Shown here piece after piece: positions 1 through 7,658 of a DNA stretch of 10,843 nt. The position numbers and the translations under genes were made by a program. The DNA is taken from the NCBI GenBank assembly GCA_903917425.1, contig CAIXAQ010000028.1, forward strand, positions 1-10,843, given 5' to 3'. Under the pieces are notes generated by a model. The model was not told where the DNA came from and did not search any database. It saw only the letters and a program-made list of their open reading frames with translations. Source of the stretch: an uncultured Bacteroidales bacterium. Lineage in GTDB: Bacteria; Bacteroidota; Bacteroidia; Bacteroidales; UBA4417. Positions within the stretch are counted from its first letter, which is position 1; every line of letters starts with the position of its first letter.

Positions 1-125
1 CAGCTATCGACGCAGGTATCCCTGTTACCAATTACGGAATGGCCATCGCCTATGTGCACGGAATTTACGACAGGGCCATAAAGCCATTTTTAAATTTGGG
101 AGGGGAAAAGGCGGATTATTTGTAA
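1..125 (+). CDS. C-terminal end of an unrecognised protein (partial, cut by window edge)
   Basis: An open frame enters from the left edge (first full codon at base 3) and ends at TAA 123-125, giving about 40 residues. The tail reads like real protein: it contains DAGIPVTNYG, then MAIAYVHGIYDR, and ends with GGEKADYL. I do not recognise the family and assign no function. A second frame (starting at base 2) also stays open until about 171, but it is rich in rare Arg codons and gives a poor amino-acid mix, so I prefer this one. The gene runs toward dnaN and shares the hairpin at 194-221 as a likely terminator. Confidence 0.6.
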   Translation, partial: AIDAGIPVTNYGMAIAYVHGIYDRAIKPFLNLGGEKADYL

Positions 126-193
126 AGAACGCACTTCTTCAATTGAAAATACAGGTTTATGGAGACTTCCGCTGAAAATCCTTTATAAAAGTC

Positions 194-221
194 AAAGCCC
201 CGGTATCACTACCGGGGCTTT
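194..221. terminator. Strong hairpin, probable bidirectional terminator between convergent genes
   Basis: Bases 194-205 and 210-221 form a perfect 12-bp stem (AAAGCCCCGGTA with its complement) closed by the 4-base loop TCAC. The stem has a GC-rich core and A/T ends, so either transcript carries a short U run at its base. On the minus strand the stem is followed by GACTTTTAT. It lies 22 bases past the dnaN stop and about 70 bases past the stop of the plus-strand gene. That is the expected place for a shared intrinsic terminator. Confidence 0.8.
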
Positions 222-243
222 CAAAAAAAGATCAATGGTTGGT

Positions 244-1371
244 TTAATTCTGACCTAACATCACAGGCATTACCAGCATCAGAATGTCTTCGTCGGCATT
301 GTTATGGTTGGCCGGAACAATAATACCAGCGCGGGTTGGCCCCGATAGCTGGAATAATATTTCGGTTGATTCGAGGTTGTTTACCATTTCGAGAAGAAAA
401 CGGGAGTTAAATCCGATTTCCATATCATCGCCCGAATAAGTGCAGGCTAGGCGCTCGACTCCTTCGTTGGAGTAATCGATATCTTCAGCATTCATAAGCA
501 GTTCCTGTCCGCTTATACGCAGCCTCACCTGGTGAGTGGATTGATTAGCAAAGGGTGAAAGACGTTTTACCGAATTGATAAACAAACTACGATCGACGGT
601 TAATTTGTTCGGATTGTCTTTCGGGATAACCGCATCATAAGCAGGGTAACGACCTTCGATAAGCCTTGAGAACAATTTAACCCCTTCGTAAGCAAATGCG
701 GCATTGGTCACATTGTATTCAACCGTTACGTTTACATCTTCCACCTGCAGCAGACTTTTGAGTACATTAAGCGGCTTGCGCGGAATGATGAAGGAAGTTG
801 AAATCCCCGATTTGGCATCGTTGCGACGGTAACGCACCAGCTTATGCGCATCGGTGGCTACAAAAATCATATAATCGGGCATAATATCGAAATAAACGCC
901 ACCCATAGCCGGACGGAGTTCATCATTACCAGTGGCAAAAACGGTTTTTGTAATACCAGCCGAGAGTATGGACGATGCAAGTTCGAAGGTTGTGGTTTCA
1001 TCTAACAAGGGAAGTTCAGGATAGTCCTCGGCATTGTGTCCGGTAAGCTTATATTTCCCTTCGCTCGAAAGGATTTCGATAGCAAGTGTATTAGTATCGA
1101 TATTGAAAGTGATAGGAGCATCCGGCAGATACTTTAAAAAATCAAGAAGCAACTTGGCAGGTATGGTAACTTTGCCCGATTCGTCGGCCATGGAAGGCTC
1201 AAGTGTCATTACCAGCGTAGTTTCAAGGTCGGTTGCTGTGATTTTCAATATGGTGTCGTCGAGCTCAAACAGAAAATCATCCAATATGGGCAATGTGTTG
1301 TTTGCATTGATGACTCCATTGAGCAACTGAAGTTTCTTCAGCAAGGCCAGGCTATTGATAATAAATTTCAT
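244..1371 (-). CDS. dnaN: DNA polymerase III beta subunit (sliding clamp)
   Basis: This is the ring-shaped clamp that encircles DNA and tethers the replicative polymerase and other replication and repair proteins through its hydrophobic pocket. The 375-aa length is normal for the family and fits three head-to-tail clamp domains of about 120-125 residues. Visible family features are an N-terminal MKFIINSLALLKKLQ, the segment ELRPAMGGVYFD near residue 152, SRLIEGRYPAYDAVIP near 233, and a C-terminal ILMLVMPVMLG, which corresponds to the MPM/MPV ending of bacterial clamps. The start ATG (1369-1371) is preceded by an A/T-rich leader without a Shine-Dalgarno sequence, as is usual in Bacteroidota. 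A TAnnTTTG promoter element lies 45 bases upstream. No dnaA or origin-like DnaA boxes were noticed nearby. The gene appears intact. Confidence 0.97.
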   Translation of the reverse strand: MKFIINSLALLKKLQLLNGVINANNTLPILDDFLFELDDTILKITATDLETTLVMTLEPSMADESGKVTIPAKLLLDFLKYLPDAPITFNIDTNTLAIEILSSEGKYKLTGHNAEDYPELPLLDETTTFELASSILSAGITKTVFATGNDELRPAMGGVYFDIMPDYMIFVATDAHKLVRYRRNDAKSGISTSFIIPRKPLNVLKSLLQVEDVNVTVEYNVTNAAFAYEGVKLFSRLIEGRYPAYDAVIPKDNPNKLTVDRSLFINSVKRLSPFANQSTHQVRLRISGQELLMNAEDIDYSNEGVERLACTYSGDDMEIGFNSRFLLEMVNNLESTEILFQLSGPTRAGIIVPANHNNADEDILMLVMPVMLGQN

Positions 1372-1415
1372 AGTATTATGTATTTCAATTGTTTACAGAA
1401 AATAAATTCATTTGT

Positions 1416-1423
1416 CAAAATTA
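1416..1423 (-). promoter_or_regulatory. Candidate dnaN promoter, -7 element TAATTTTG
   Basis: The minus strand reads TAATTTTG here, an exact match to the Bacteroidetes -7 consensus TAnnTTTG. It would place the transcript start near 1410 and leave a leader of about 40 bases before the dnaN ATG. The region where a -33 TTTG would sit is only T/A-rich, so the match is to one box. Confidence 0.45.
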
Positions 1424-1495
1424 GGAAACTTAAATCGAAATTAAAAATTCGATGGCACTAAGATATTAACATTAAGCGGACTAATCCGATTATTT

Positions 1496-2131
1496 TTATT
1501 TTTTCTTGAGAGAGAGTTTACTCTCCTCCCCTTTTATCAATCGCGCTATATTCTTACGATGGGTAACCGGAATAAACACGGCAATCAGTACAGCCAATAT
1601 TATAAGGTAGGTATTTTGCTCGTGAAAAACGAAAATTGCCAGGATGGCAAACAGCACCGAGGCCGTAATGGAAGCCAGGGATACATATCGTGTCACGATA
1701 AAGACCAGGGCAAACCATGCCAGCACAAGTAAAAAAATGTAGGGCGAATACAATGCGACGATTACACCTACCAGGGAGGCTACACCTTTACCACCTTTAA
1801 AACCGGTAAAAACAGGAAAAACATGTCCAAGTACAGCCAATGCACCAAGTACAATCTGATAATCGACTAAGCGGGCCGGGCTTAAGCTATCGCCTGCCAA
1901 AGGATGGGCAAGCATTACAGCAGCCCACGATTTCACAATATCAATTATCATTACAACAATAGCGGCCTTGGTTCCCAAAACTCTGAATGTGTTGGTGGCA
2001 CCTGCATTTCCGCTTCCCTGGGTACGAACATCCGTATTGTAAAACCACTTCCCAATCCATACTGCCGACGAGAATGAACCCATAAGGTAGGCAACAACAC
2101 ATCCAACGATCAGAAGAAAATTTTCATTCAT
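1496..2131 (-). CDS. plsY: Glycerol-3-phosphate acyltransferase PlsY (acyl-phosphate dependent)
   Basis: This integral inner-membrane enzyme transfers an acyl group from acyl-phosphate to the sn-1 position of glycerol-3-phosphate, making lysophosphatidate, the first step of phospholipid synthesis. At 211 aa it has the usual family size, with about five or six hydrophobic segments. The three conserved cytoplasmic motifs are visible: GSGNAGATNTFRVLG at residues 39-53, GHVFPVFTGFKGGKGVA at 102-118 (including the GKGVA signature), and HRKNIARLIKGEESK at 191-205 followed by a basic tail. The start MNENFLL is directly followed by the first membrane segment (residues 5-20). The leader contains GAGAAG, a weak Shine-Dalgarno-like run. 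A TAnnTTTG box lies about 40 bases upstream, so the gene is probably transcribed on its own and possibly through to dnaN 124 bases downstream. Confidence 0.96.
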   Translation of the reverse strand: MNENFLLIVGCVVAYLMGSFSSAVWIGKWFYNTDVRTQGSGNAGATNTFRVLGTKAAIVVMIIDIVKSWAAVMLAHPLAGDSLSPARLVDYQIVLGALAVLGHVFPVFTGFKGGKGVASLVGVIVALYSPYIFLLVLAWFALVFIVTRYVSLASITASVLFAILAIFVFHEQNTYLIILAVLIAVFIPVTHRKNIARLIKGEESKLSLKKK

Positions 2132-2170
2132 ATATCTTCTCTATTCAATTAAGTGTATGTTTTAATGGAT

Positions 2171-2178
2171 CAAAGGTA
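2171..2178 (-). promoter_or_regulatory. Candidate plsY promoter, -7 element TACCTTTG
   Basis: The minus strand reads TACCTTTG, an exact TAnnTTTG match, within the 157-base gap between the giant gene and plsY. The implied transcript start is near 2165, with a leader of about 33 bases. No clear -33 TTG is visible at 19-21 bases upstream; that stretch is T/A-rich. Apart from this element I see no gene or strong hairpin in the gap. Confidence 0.5.
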
Positions 2179-2288
2179 AAAGAATTATTAAACTAAGAAC
2201 CTTTTGCCGAAATATTAGCAGGAAAGGGCGTCTATATAAACGACTGATTCATTATACGGATCCCAAATTACTGTTTTTCCCCGTAAAA

Positions 2289-5200
2289 TCATTCATCACC
2301 TGCTGCTTGCTTCATTTTCCGGAGGAAAACGGCTTTCTTGTCGGGAGTACCTATGATAAACTGGTAGTTCTGCACTCCCTTTCCGCCTTTAATAACTCGT
2401 TGACTTTCCTTCAGACCCGTAAGTTTCTCGTTAAAAGATTTGTTCGACGAGATTACCTGCATAGTTCCGTTTGCGTATGTGAAAAAATACCATTGGTTTT
2501 CGTCGGGTTCGACGTACAGGTTAATAATATCACCGGATCGCCGTTTGCCAATTTCCAGGTAACCCTTTACCTTCCTGTTTACCGATATTTTGCCCATATT
2601 ACTGATGCCTATAGGGCCTGAACTTATGAATGAACGCAGGTCTTTATTCCAGTTCATCTGCAGTTCTGTAAGCACCAAAGTGTGATCGAGTACGTCGGGA
2701 AATTTACGAAACTGCCCGTAAAGGCTCAGTTCAGTCAGTATCTTATCTGCCTCCTGCGTACCGACAAATTCGCGGAGCGAACGGGAATAATTAAACCCCG
2801 AAACATCGATCCCGCTTGCTTCGGAACCATTTACAGCATCGGCAAAAACTTTCATAGCTTCATCCGGGAAGAAAAAATCCAATGCATTCATTACATTGAG
2901 AGACGTGGAATCAACCAGGGTATAATAATTTATTTTACCGGCTGATTTCATGGCAAGTTGTCCCAGATTATTGGCAAGCGTCACCTGGCCTTCACCGGTT
3001 AGCATGCACCGTGTTGTATTGAAGCTGAGCATATTGCCGGTCAATTGCGGGTTCCGGAGCTTACTGCTATCTGCTATCCGGTATTCAGCCCATTGTGGCA
3101 AATACGTCACAAAACCTCCTGCTTTTACAATATCGGGATCGGTTACATTTTCAGCTTTTGAGAAAAATCCGGGTTTAATGGTGGTCTCCGTTAAGGAGTA
3201 ATAGACAGAAACGCGTAATTTGCCATTCCCTGTATTCTCAGGTTTATCAGGAACCGGAATCATGATATTTTTCGGATCAAGGTTCGATTGCAGTTCAACC
3301 CATTCGTGATCCAGCGTCGAACAGTCGTGAACAAAACCATATCCGCCTTCAAAATAAATCAGTTTGCTCGATGCGTTTACTTCCATTCTGCCTTTAAAAC
3401 GGAAGTACCTGTTAAGCATAAAATTCATCGAATCACTGATCCTGGTACCTGCATAAGTTTCACCTTTGCCATTCACGGCAATATTATTGATTGCCAGGGT
3501 AGTTACATCGCCATCCGAAGGAGTATAATCGTATAACCCTTTGGCAGTGTATTGTTTACGCGAGATAATATTCACACTTGAATTATAGAACCTGTGATAG
3601 AAATTGTTTCTGTTGGCAACGATTTCAGCTTGTTTCAGTTCTTTTATTAACCCGTTTTTCCCAATCGAAAGCTTTCCATTGGAAGGGAATATTGCTGCAT
3701 CAGCCACTTTAATAATACGGGCATCTTCTACCTCCAGGAAATTGGAATCCAGGTCGTAAAGGGCACGCAAAGCGAAGAAACTCAGTGAATCCTGTTTTGG
3801 GTCGGTCGAAGTATAAATCTCCCGGCCTGGATTAAATGATATCAACTCTTCCTGCTTCATCTGGTAGTATTTTTCGCGCGAGAAGTTCGTTTTATTTACC
3901 AGCTGGAGTTGCTTTTTGTCCATCAGCCAATCAAATTCATTTACTACACAACTATATTGAATAACCGGAAATTCCATAAGTGCACCCTTGCCGGTAGCAA
4001 TAAAATGGCCTTGCCTGCTTGCAAAATCAATCGCGGCTTTGAACACATGAACGCGGAGCGCCTCTCTTTTTCTATCGTCAGTTAAGAGTTTAAAATCAGA
4101 TGTATCAGAGGTAAATGATTCATTTTTAAAATGATACATCATAGACATAACTTCCGCATTTTCGAACGAGAGAAGCCCCTTACCTTTAAGACCCGATGGA
4201 GAAACGAAAAGCGTTCCATTTAATTTAGCCTTGTTGTTAAACATGCTGATCGAATCTTTCTTTAAATTCTGCACGCTCATCATGTCCTTTGACGGAGTCC
4301 ATTTAATTATGGCGTCCTTCACTTTAGCATCCGGAAACTCATATTCGCCGGTCACACTGGCAAGTTCATAGTTTTTGATATGTGCCGAAGTAGAATCGGG
4401 CGCAAACAGGAAATCGGAAGATTCGGAAACTGAACTCAAGTATTTTAATCGTCCCGACCCGCGTAAACCCCTGTTGCTCAATCGTAACGTATCGGAGAAT
4501 GTGCCTTTTCCACCGTAAACCGGAAGACCAGGTTCCGGAATCACATGGTTAAATCCCAGAGAATAATCTTTCTGTACCTTGATGATTTCATTTAAATCAG
4601 GGAAAATACCTGCCGACACTAATTTTCCGTCAAATTTCAAATCGCCGGGAGGAAGCGAATTGATACTATCCATGGTGAACGGATTAACCATGAAATAGAA
4701 ATTTTTTCGGATATAGACTCCGTTTACGATATCCTTTCGGTCGAAATACACAAAACTGGTATCCTTACTTATCAGTAGCGGGTAATTGTGCAGCATCTTC
4801 CGTCCCGATTTACTGTCGGGTGAATCGATGAACAATTCTCCATTCATATCGGCCAATACATTTTTAACCCTGACAAAAGGCCTGTTGCCATAATCATCGG
4901 CATTCCAGGAAGGAACAATCATCAAAGCCGAATCAATCTGGGGTATATTCATCGAAAATTTATCGTACTGAAATGTACACTCATTGGCTAAAAAATCGAA
5001 AAGACCGGCATGAACGCGCCCTTTGAAAGAGAAATCACGATTTTTATTCACTATTACTTTTCCGTCGCGTGGCACGACATAAACATATTGCGAATCGCTG
5101 AGCATAACCTGCTTTACCCCGGCTATCGAAAGTCTGAGATTTTTAAGGTCGAGCTGGGCGTTCGCACCTTTCTCAACATACGACTGAAACTGAATAATAT

Positions 5201-6791
5201 CGCTGTCCTTTGCTCCCGATTTTGCGGCCAGGTATTCATTCAGCCGGGGCTGAATCACTGCAAAACTTTCGACAATATCGTAATTCAATAAGCCGGCATT
5301 AGCAAGCCGGATGAGTTGTACCTTTATCTGCTCCAACGGCATTTTCACCCAACGGGCATAGTCTTCGGCATAAAACCTATCCGTATTATTGCGTCGCACA
5401 TAGGCTGACACAAGCATAGCAGGATTTACATCATCAATACCCTGCATTTTATCATAACGTGAAATCGAAAAATAATCGGATGACTCAAATAAGGCCTCAC
5501 TTTTCTCACGGATTCCCTTGATGTCTTCCAGACTCATAACATCTTCATTCAGTTTCCAGTATATAGCCTCGTTGTACATATCCAAACGATGATAGGTATT
5601 AAAGAAAGGACTTTGACCAAGGCCTGTTTCGCTCCTGCTTAAAACCAGTTCGTTGCTTGCAAGATTATACCGGACCTGAATACTGGGATGAAAAATAGAA
5701 TCATTTTCGAGATAAATCAATACTGAGGCACGCATCGAAGCGAACCTATCGGGTCGTATGGCAAATTCGGCAGATTTTAAAGTAAGTAAAGGTTTGTTAT
5801 TGCGTCTAATCTCTATCCTGGCAAATCCGTCATCAGCCGGCGTTCCCAATACCCGGGAACCCTGGAGGCTAAAACCTCCAAAAAATTCAATGTCTTTAAA
5901 CAGATTTATATAAATATGTGTACCTTTATTTATGGTGAACCTTGGGTAGGTTGCACTTTCGGCTGTGACATCAACCATGGCTTTATCCTCAAATTTCCCG
6001 GGTAAAAATTTCTTGAAATATCCCCCATGGTAAAATGAAACCGAATCGGCAGTATAAGTTGTTCTTCGTGTATCTATCTTATATTCAAACAGATTTGCAA
6101 ATACGACATCTTTTCCAAGACCTGTGCGTTCCCAGTTCACTTTTCCGCCATGACCGATCCAAAGTTGCGATAAAGGATAAAAACTGCCTTTGGTTTCAAA
6201 AATACACGCACTGTCGTTTCGCACTACGCAGGCGAGTGAGCCAGCCGAAAAAACGAAATACGGAACGGTATCGAATGCAAACCTGTATTTCCCGTTCCTC
6301 ACATACCAGGCCTCGGTGTTGGTATGCATAAGAGCATTGCTCCTGACCAACAACTCAGTTTGAGTGAGATACTTAAGTGCAGCTATGGAAGGATATTTTG
6401 AATCAAGGCAAAATCTGATGCTTTTATGCAACAGATCAAAGGTTCCGGGCACAGCATTTTGCTTTACCAAATCGGTTAGTATATTGAAATATAATAAGTA
6501 ATACGGAGCAACCTGGAGTTTTCGTTCATTAAATGCAAAACAGACTGATTGAGCCTGTTTTTTTTGTGCAGCCGAAAGCAGGTTCGATGTCCACTGGTAA
6601 GTAAATGATGACAAAACAAGTTTAGCCTCATCTGCATCCGATTCACCCACCTTATTAAACTGGGCAGTAAGTTCTGCGATAAATTTTGAGGTATCGGCCG
6701 AAAAAGCAGCGGATTGCTCCTGGGCTTTTAACTGGGTGGCCGAAACCAGCAAGCAGAAAAAGGCAAAAAGAGCAATCCGTTTTCTCAGCAT
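2289..6791 (-). CDS. Very large secreted protein of unknown function, beta-rich, 1500 aa
   Basis: Family and function are not identified. The chosen start is the ATG at 6789-6791: it gives an ideal signal peptide (MLRKRIALFAFF, then LLVSATQLKA with probable cleavage before QEQ), and it lies 35 bases after prmA. The frame continues upstream to an ATG at 6854, but that would overlap prmA and bury the signal. The cysteine in AFFC lacks a lipobox. Residues about 30-165 look helical. The rest alternates short beta-like strands and turns typical of exported Bacteroidota proteins, with no further membrane segment. Residues about 449-524 resemble a winged helix. The pattern GT-L-S-GL(R/K)G-G-L recurs at about 760-790 and 855-880. 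The end (KKAVFLRKMKQAAGDE) lacks an outer-membrane-barrel aromatic terminus or an obvious type IX sorting domain. Position after tpiA-prmA suggests co-transcription but gives no functional clue. A periplasmic or surface role is inference. Confidence 0.88.
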   Translation of the reverse strand: MLRKRIALFAFFCLLVSATQLKAQEQSAAFSADTSKFIAELTAQFNKVGESDADEAKLVLSSFTYQWTSNLLSAAQKKQAQSVCFAFNERKLQVAPYYLLYFNILTDLVKQNAVPGTFDLLHKSIRFCLDSKYPSIAALKYLTQTELLVRSNALMHTNTEAWYVRNGKYRFAFDTVPYFVFSAGSLACVVRNDSACIFETKGSFYPLSQLWIGHGGKVNWERTGLGKDVVFANLFEYKIDTRRTTYTADSVSFYHGGYFKKFLPGKFEDKAMVDVTAESATYPRFTINKGTHIYINLFKDIEFFGGFSLQGSRVLGTPADDGFARIEIRRNNKPLLTLKSAEFAIRPDRFASMRASVLIYLENDSIFHPSIQVRYNLASNELVLSRSETGLGQSPFFNTYHRLDMYNEAIYWKLNEDVMSLEDIKGIREKSEALFESSDYFSISRYDKMQGIDDVNPAMLVSAYVRRNNTDRFYAEDYARWVKMPLEQIKVQLIRLANAGLLNYDIVESFAVIQPRLNEYLAAKSGAKDSDIIQFQSYVEKGANAQLDLKNLRLSIAGVKQVMLSDSQYVYVVPRDGKVIVNKNRDFSFKGRVHAGLFDFLANECTFQYDKFSMNIPQIDSALMIVPSWNADDYGNRPFVRVKNVLADMNGELFIDSPDSKSGRKMLHNYPLLISKDTSFVYFDRKDIVNGVYIRKNFYFMVNPFTMDSINSLPPGDLKFDGKLVSAGIFPDLNEIIKVQKDYSLGFNHVIPEPGLPVYGGKGTFSDTLRLSNRGLRGSGRLKYLSSVSESSDFLFAPDSTSAHIKNYELASVTGEYEFPDAKVKDAIIKWTPSKDMMSVQNLKKDSISMFNNKAKLNGTLFVSPSGLKGKGLLSFENAEVMSMMYHFKNESFTSDTSDFKLLTDDRKREALRVHVFKAAIDFASRQGHFIATGKGALMEFPVIQYSCVVNEFDWLMDKKQLQLVNKTNFSREKYYQMKQEELISFNPGREIYTSTDPKQDSLSFFALRALYDLDSNFLEVEDARIIKVADAAIFPSNGKLSIGKNGLIKELKQAEIVANRNNFYHRFYNSSVNIISRKQYTAKGLYDYTPSDGDVTTLAINNIAVNGKGETYAGTRISDSMNFMLNRYFRFKGRMEVNASSKLIYFEGGYGFVHDCSTLDHEWVELQSNLDPKNIMIPVPDKPENTGNGKLRVSVYYSLTETTIKPGFFSKAENVTDPDIVKAGGFVTYLPQWAEYRIADSSKLRNPQLTGNMLSFNTTRCMLTGEGQVTLANNLGQLAMKSAGKINYYTLVDSTSLNVMNALDFFFPDEAMKVFADAVNGSEASGIDVSGFNYSRSLREFVGTQEADKILTELSLYGQFRKFPDVLDHTLVLTELQMNWNKDLRSFISSGPIGISNMGKISVNRKVKGYLEIGKRRSGDIINLYVEPDENQWYFFTYANGTMQVISSNKSFNEKLTGLKESQRVIKGGKGVQNYQFIIGTPDKKAVFLRKMKQAAGDE

Positions 6792-6826
6792 TCGATAGTA
6801 GATTCGGTATGTGAATAATGCAGGTC

Positions 6827-7657
6827 TTATAAAGTAAAACAGGCTGCAGTCCAATTATTTTCAACACGTTGCGATAAGAGCATCAGGCCGGATTCATTCG
6901 CATTAGCTTCGATAAGTGGAAGATCCTCGCTGTAAAAACCACTCATAAAAAGTTTCCCTCCCGGATTGAGGCTTTCGCGATAGGCAGGAATATCATTTAA
7001 CAGAATATTCCGGTTGATGTTGGCCAGAATAATATCAAATTTTCTTCCCGTTAAAAGAGCTTTGTCTCCTAGCAGAACTTCGATATCGGCAAAATTATTG
7101 CTTTGTACATTTTCCAGAGCATTGTTATAGGCCCACTCGTCATTATCGATTGCCGATACAGGAAATGCCCCTTTCATCCGGGCCAGAATAGCTAAAACAG
7201 CTGTTCCTGAACCCATATCGAGCAACGATTTACCTGTTAGTTGTGTACTAAGCACATATTGGATCATTTGCTTGGTAGTCTCATGGTGGGCGGTGCCGAA
7301 CGACATTTTAGGCATGATCACAATATCGAATTCCACTCCCGCAACAGCTTGGTGAAAGGGGGCCCGAACCATACAACCGTCAATCAGTACGGGTTCATAC
7401 TCACTTTCCCAAACAGCGTTCCAGTTTTGATCTTCAATTTTTTCGACCTGAAAAGCATCCAGGAATTCTGAAAACTCTTCCGAACCCAACCTGGAAGTCA
7501 GTTCAGTTGTATACAACGAGGACTGAATATATGCTGACAAGGTTCCGTTTTCGTTTTCCACGAAACTTTCGAAACCGGCATCTGCAAGAAGCGACATAAG
7601 TAATTCGGAAGCATGCACACCTTTGGAAGGATGGCAGATTAATTCAACATATTCCAT
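6827..7657 (-). CDS. prmA: Ribosomal protein L11 methyltransferase PrmA
   Basis: This SAM-dependent cytoplasmic enzyme trimethylates lysines and the N-terminus of ribosomal protein L11. At 276 aa it is close to the usual size. It has an N-terminal substrate-recognition domain (residues 1-75), then NWNAVWESEYEPV (78-90) and KMSFGTAHHETTKQM (117-131), both PrmA hallmarks. The SAM-binding motif I is LLDMGSGTAVLAIL (145-158), the acidic motif is AIDNDEWAYNNALEN (169-183), and the catalytic-loop motif is ILANINRNILL (210-220). Two glycines common elsewhere in the family are alanine here: GTGxH becomes GTAHH, and GTG in motif I becomes GTA. I take these as lineage variation, not loss. Its ATG comes one base after the tpiA stop (TAA-G-ATG), so the two are almost certainly co-transcribed and perhaps translationally coupled. 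The giant secreted-protein gene follows 35 bases later. Confidence 0.93.
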   Translation of the reverse strand: MEYVELICHPSKGVHASELLMSLLADAGFESFVENENGTLSAYIQSSLYTTELTSRLGSEEFSEFLDAFQVEKIEDQNWNAVWESEYEPVLIDGCMVRAPFHQAVAGVEFDIVIMPKMSFGTAHHETTKQMIQYVLSTQLTGKSLLDMGSGTAVLAILARMKGAFPVSAIDNDEWAYNNALENVQSNNFADIEVLLGDKALLTGRKFDIILANINRNILLNDIPAYRESLNPGGKLFMSGFYSEDLPLIEANANESGLMLLSQRVENNWTAACFTL

Positions 7658-7658
7658 C

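Noticed and set aside
1434..1453. Inverted repeat ATCGAA, 8-base spacer, TTCGAT upstream of dnaN
   Set aside because: Six-base arms in A/T-rich DNA are easily found by chance, and no copy occurs elsewhere in the window. It could be an operator, but nothing else supports it.
1477..1488. Small hairpin CGGA-CTAA-TCCG just after plsY
   Set aside because: The stem is only four base pairs and no T run follows on the minus strand, so it is too weak to call a plsY terminator.
2229..2242. Possible hairpin CGTCTATATAAACG downstream of the giant gene
   Set aside because: It has at most five pairs, including a G-T pair, and no T run follows on the coding strand.
2251..2256. TATAAT on the minus strand upstream of plsY
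   Set aside because: It resembles a classical sigma-70 -10 box, but Bacteroidota use TAnnTTTG, and an exact TAnnTTTG box lies closer to plsY.
5010..5291. Plus-strand open frame of 93 codons inside the giant gene
   Set aside because: It is antisense to a continuous coding frame and has no recognisable motif. The same applies to the other plus-strand frames within the minus-strand genes.
6792..6854. Upstream ATG at 6854 extending the giant protein by 21 residues
   Set aside because: It overlaps the end of prmA, and the added residues would place a second hydrophobic stretch before a ready-made signal peptide. The ATG at 6791 gives a clean signal and non-overlapping genes.
6655..6867. Minus-strand 70-codon open frame across the prmA/giant-gene junction
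   Set aside because: It lies in another frame over two well-supported genes and has no protein-like motif; it is a shadow.
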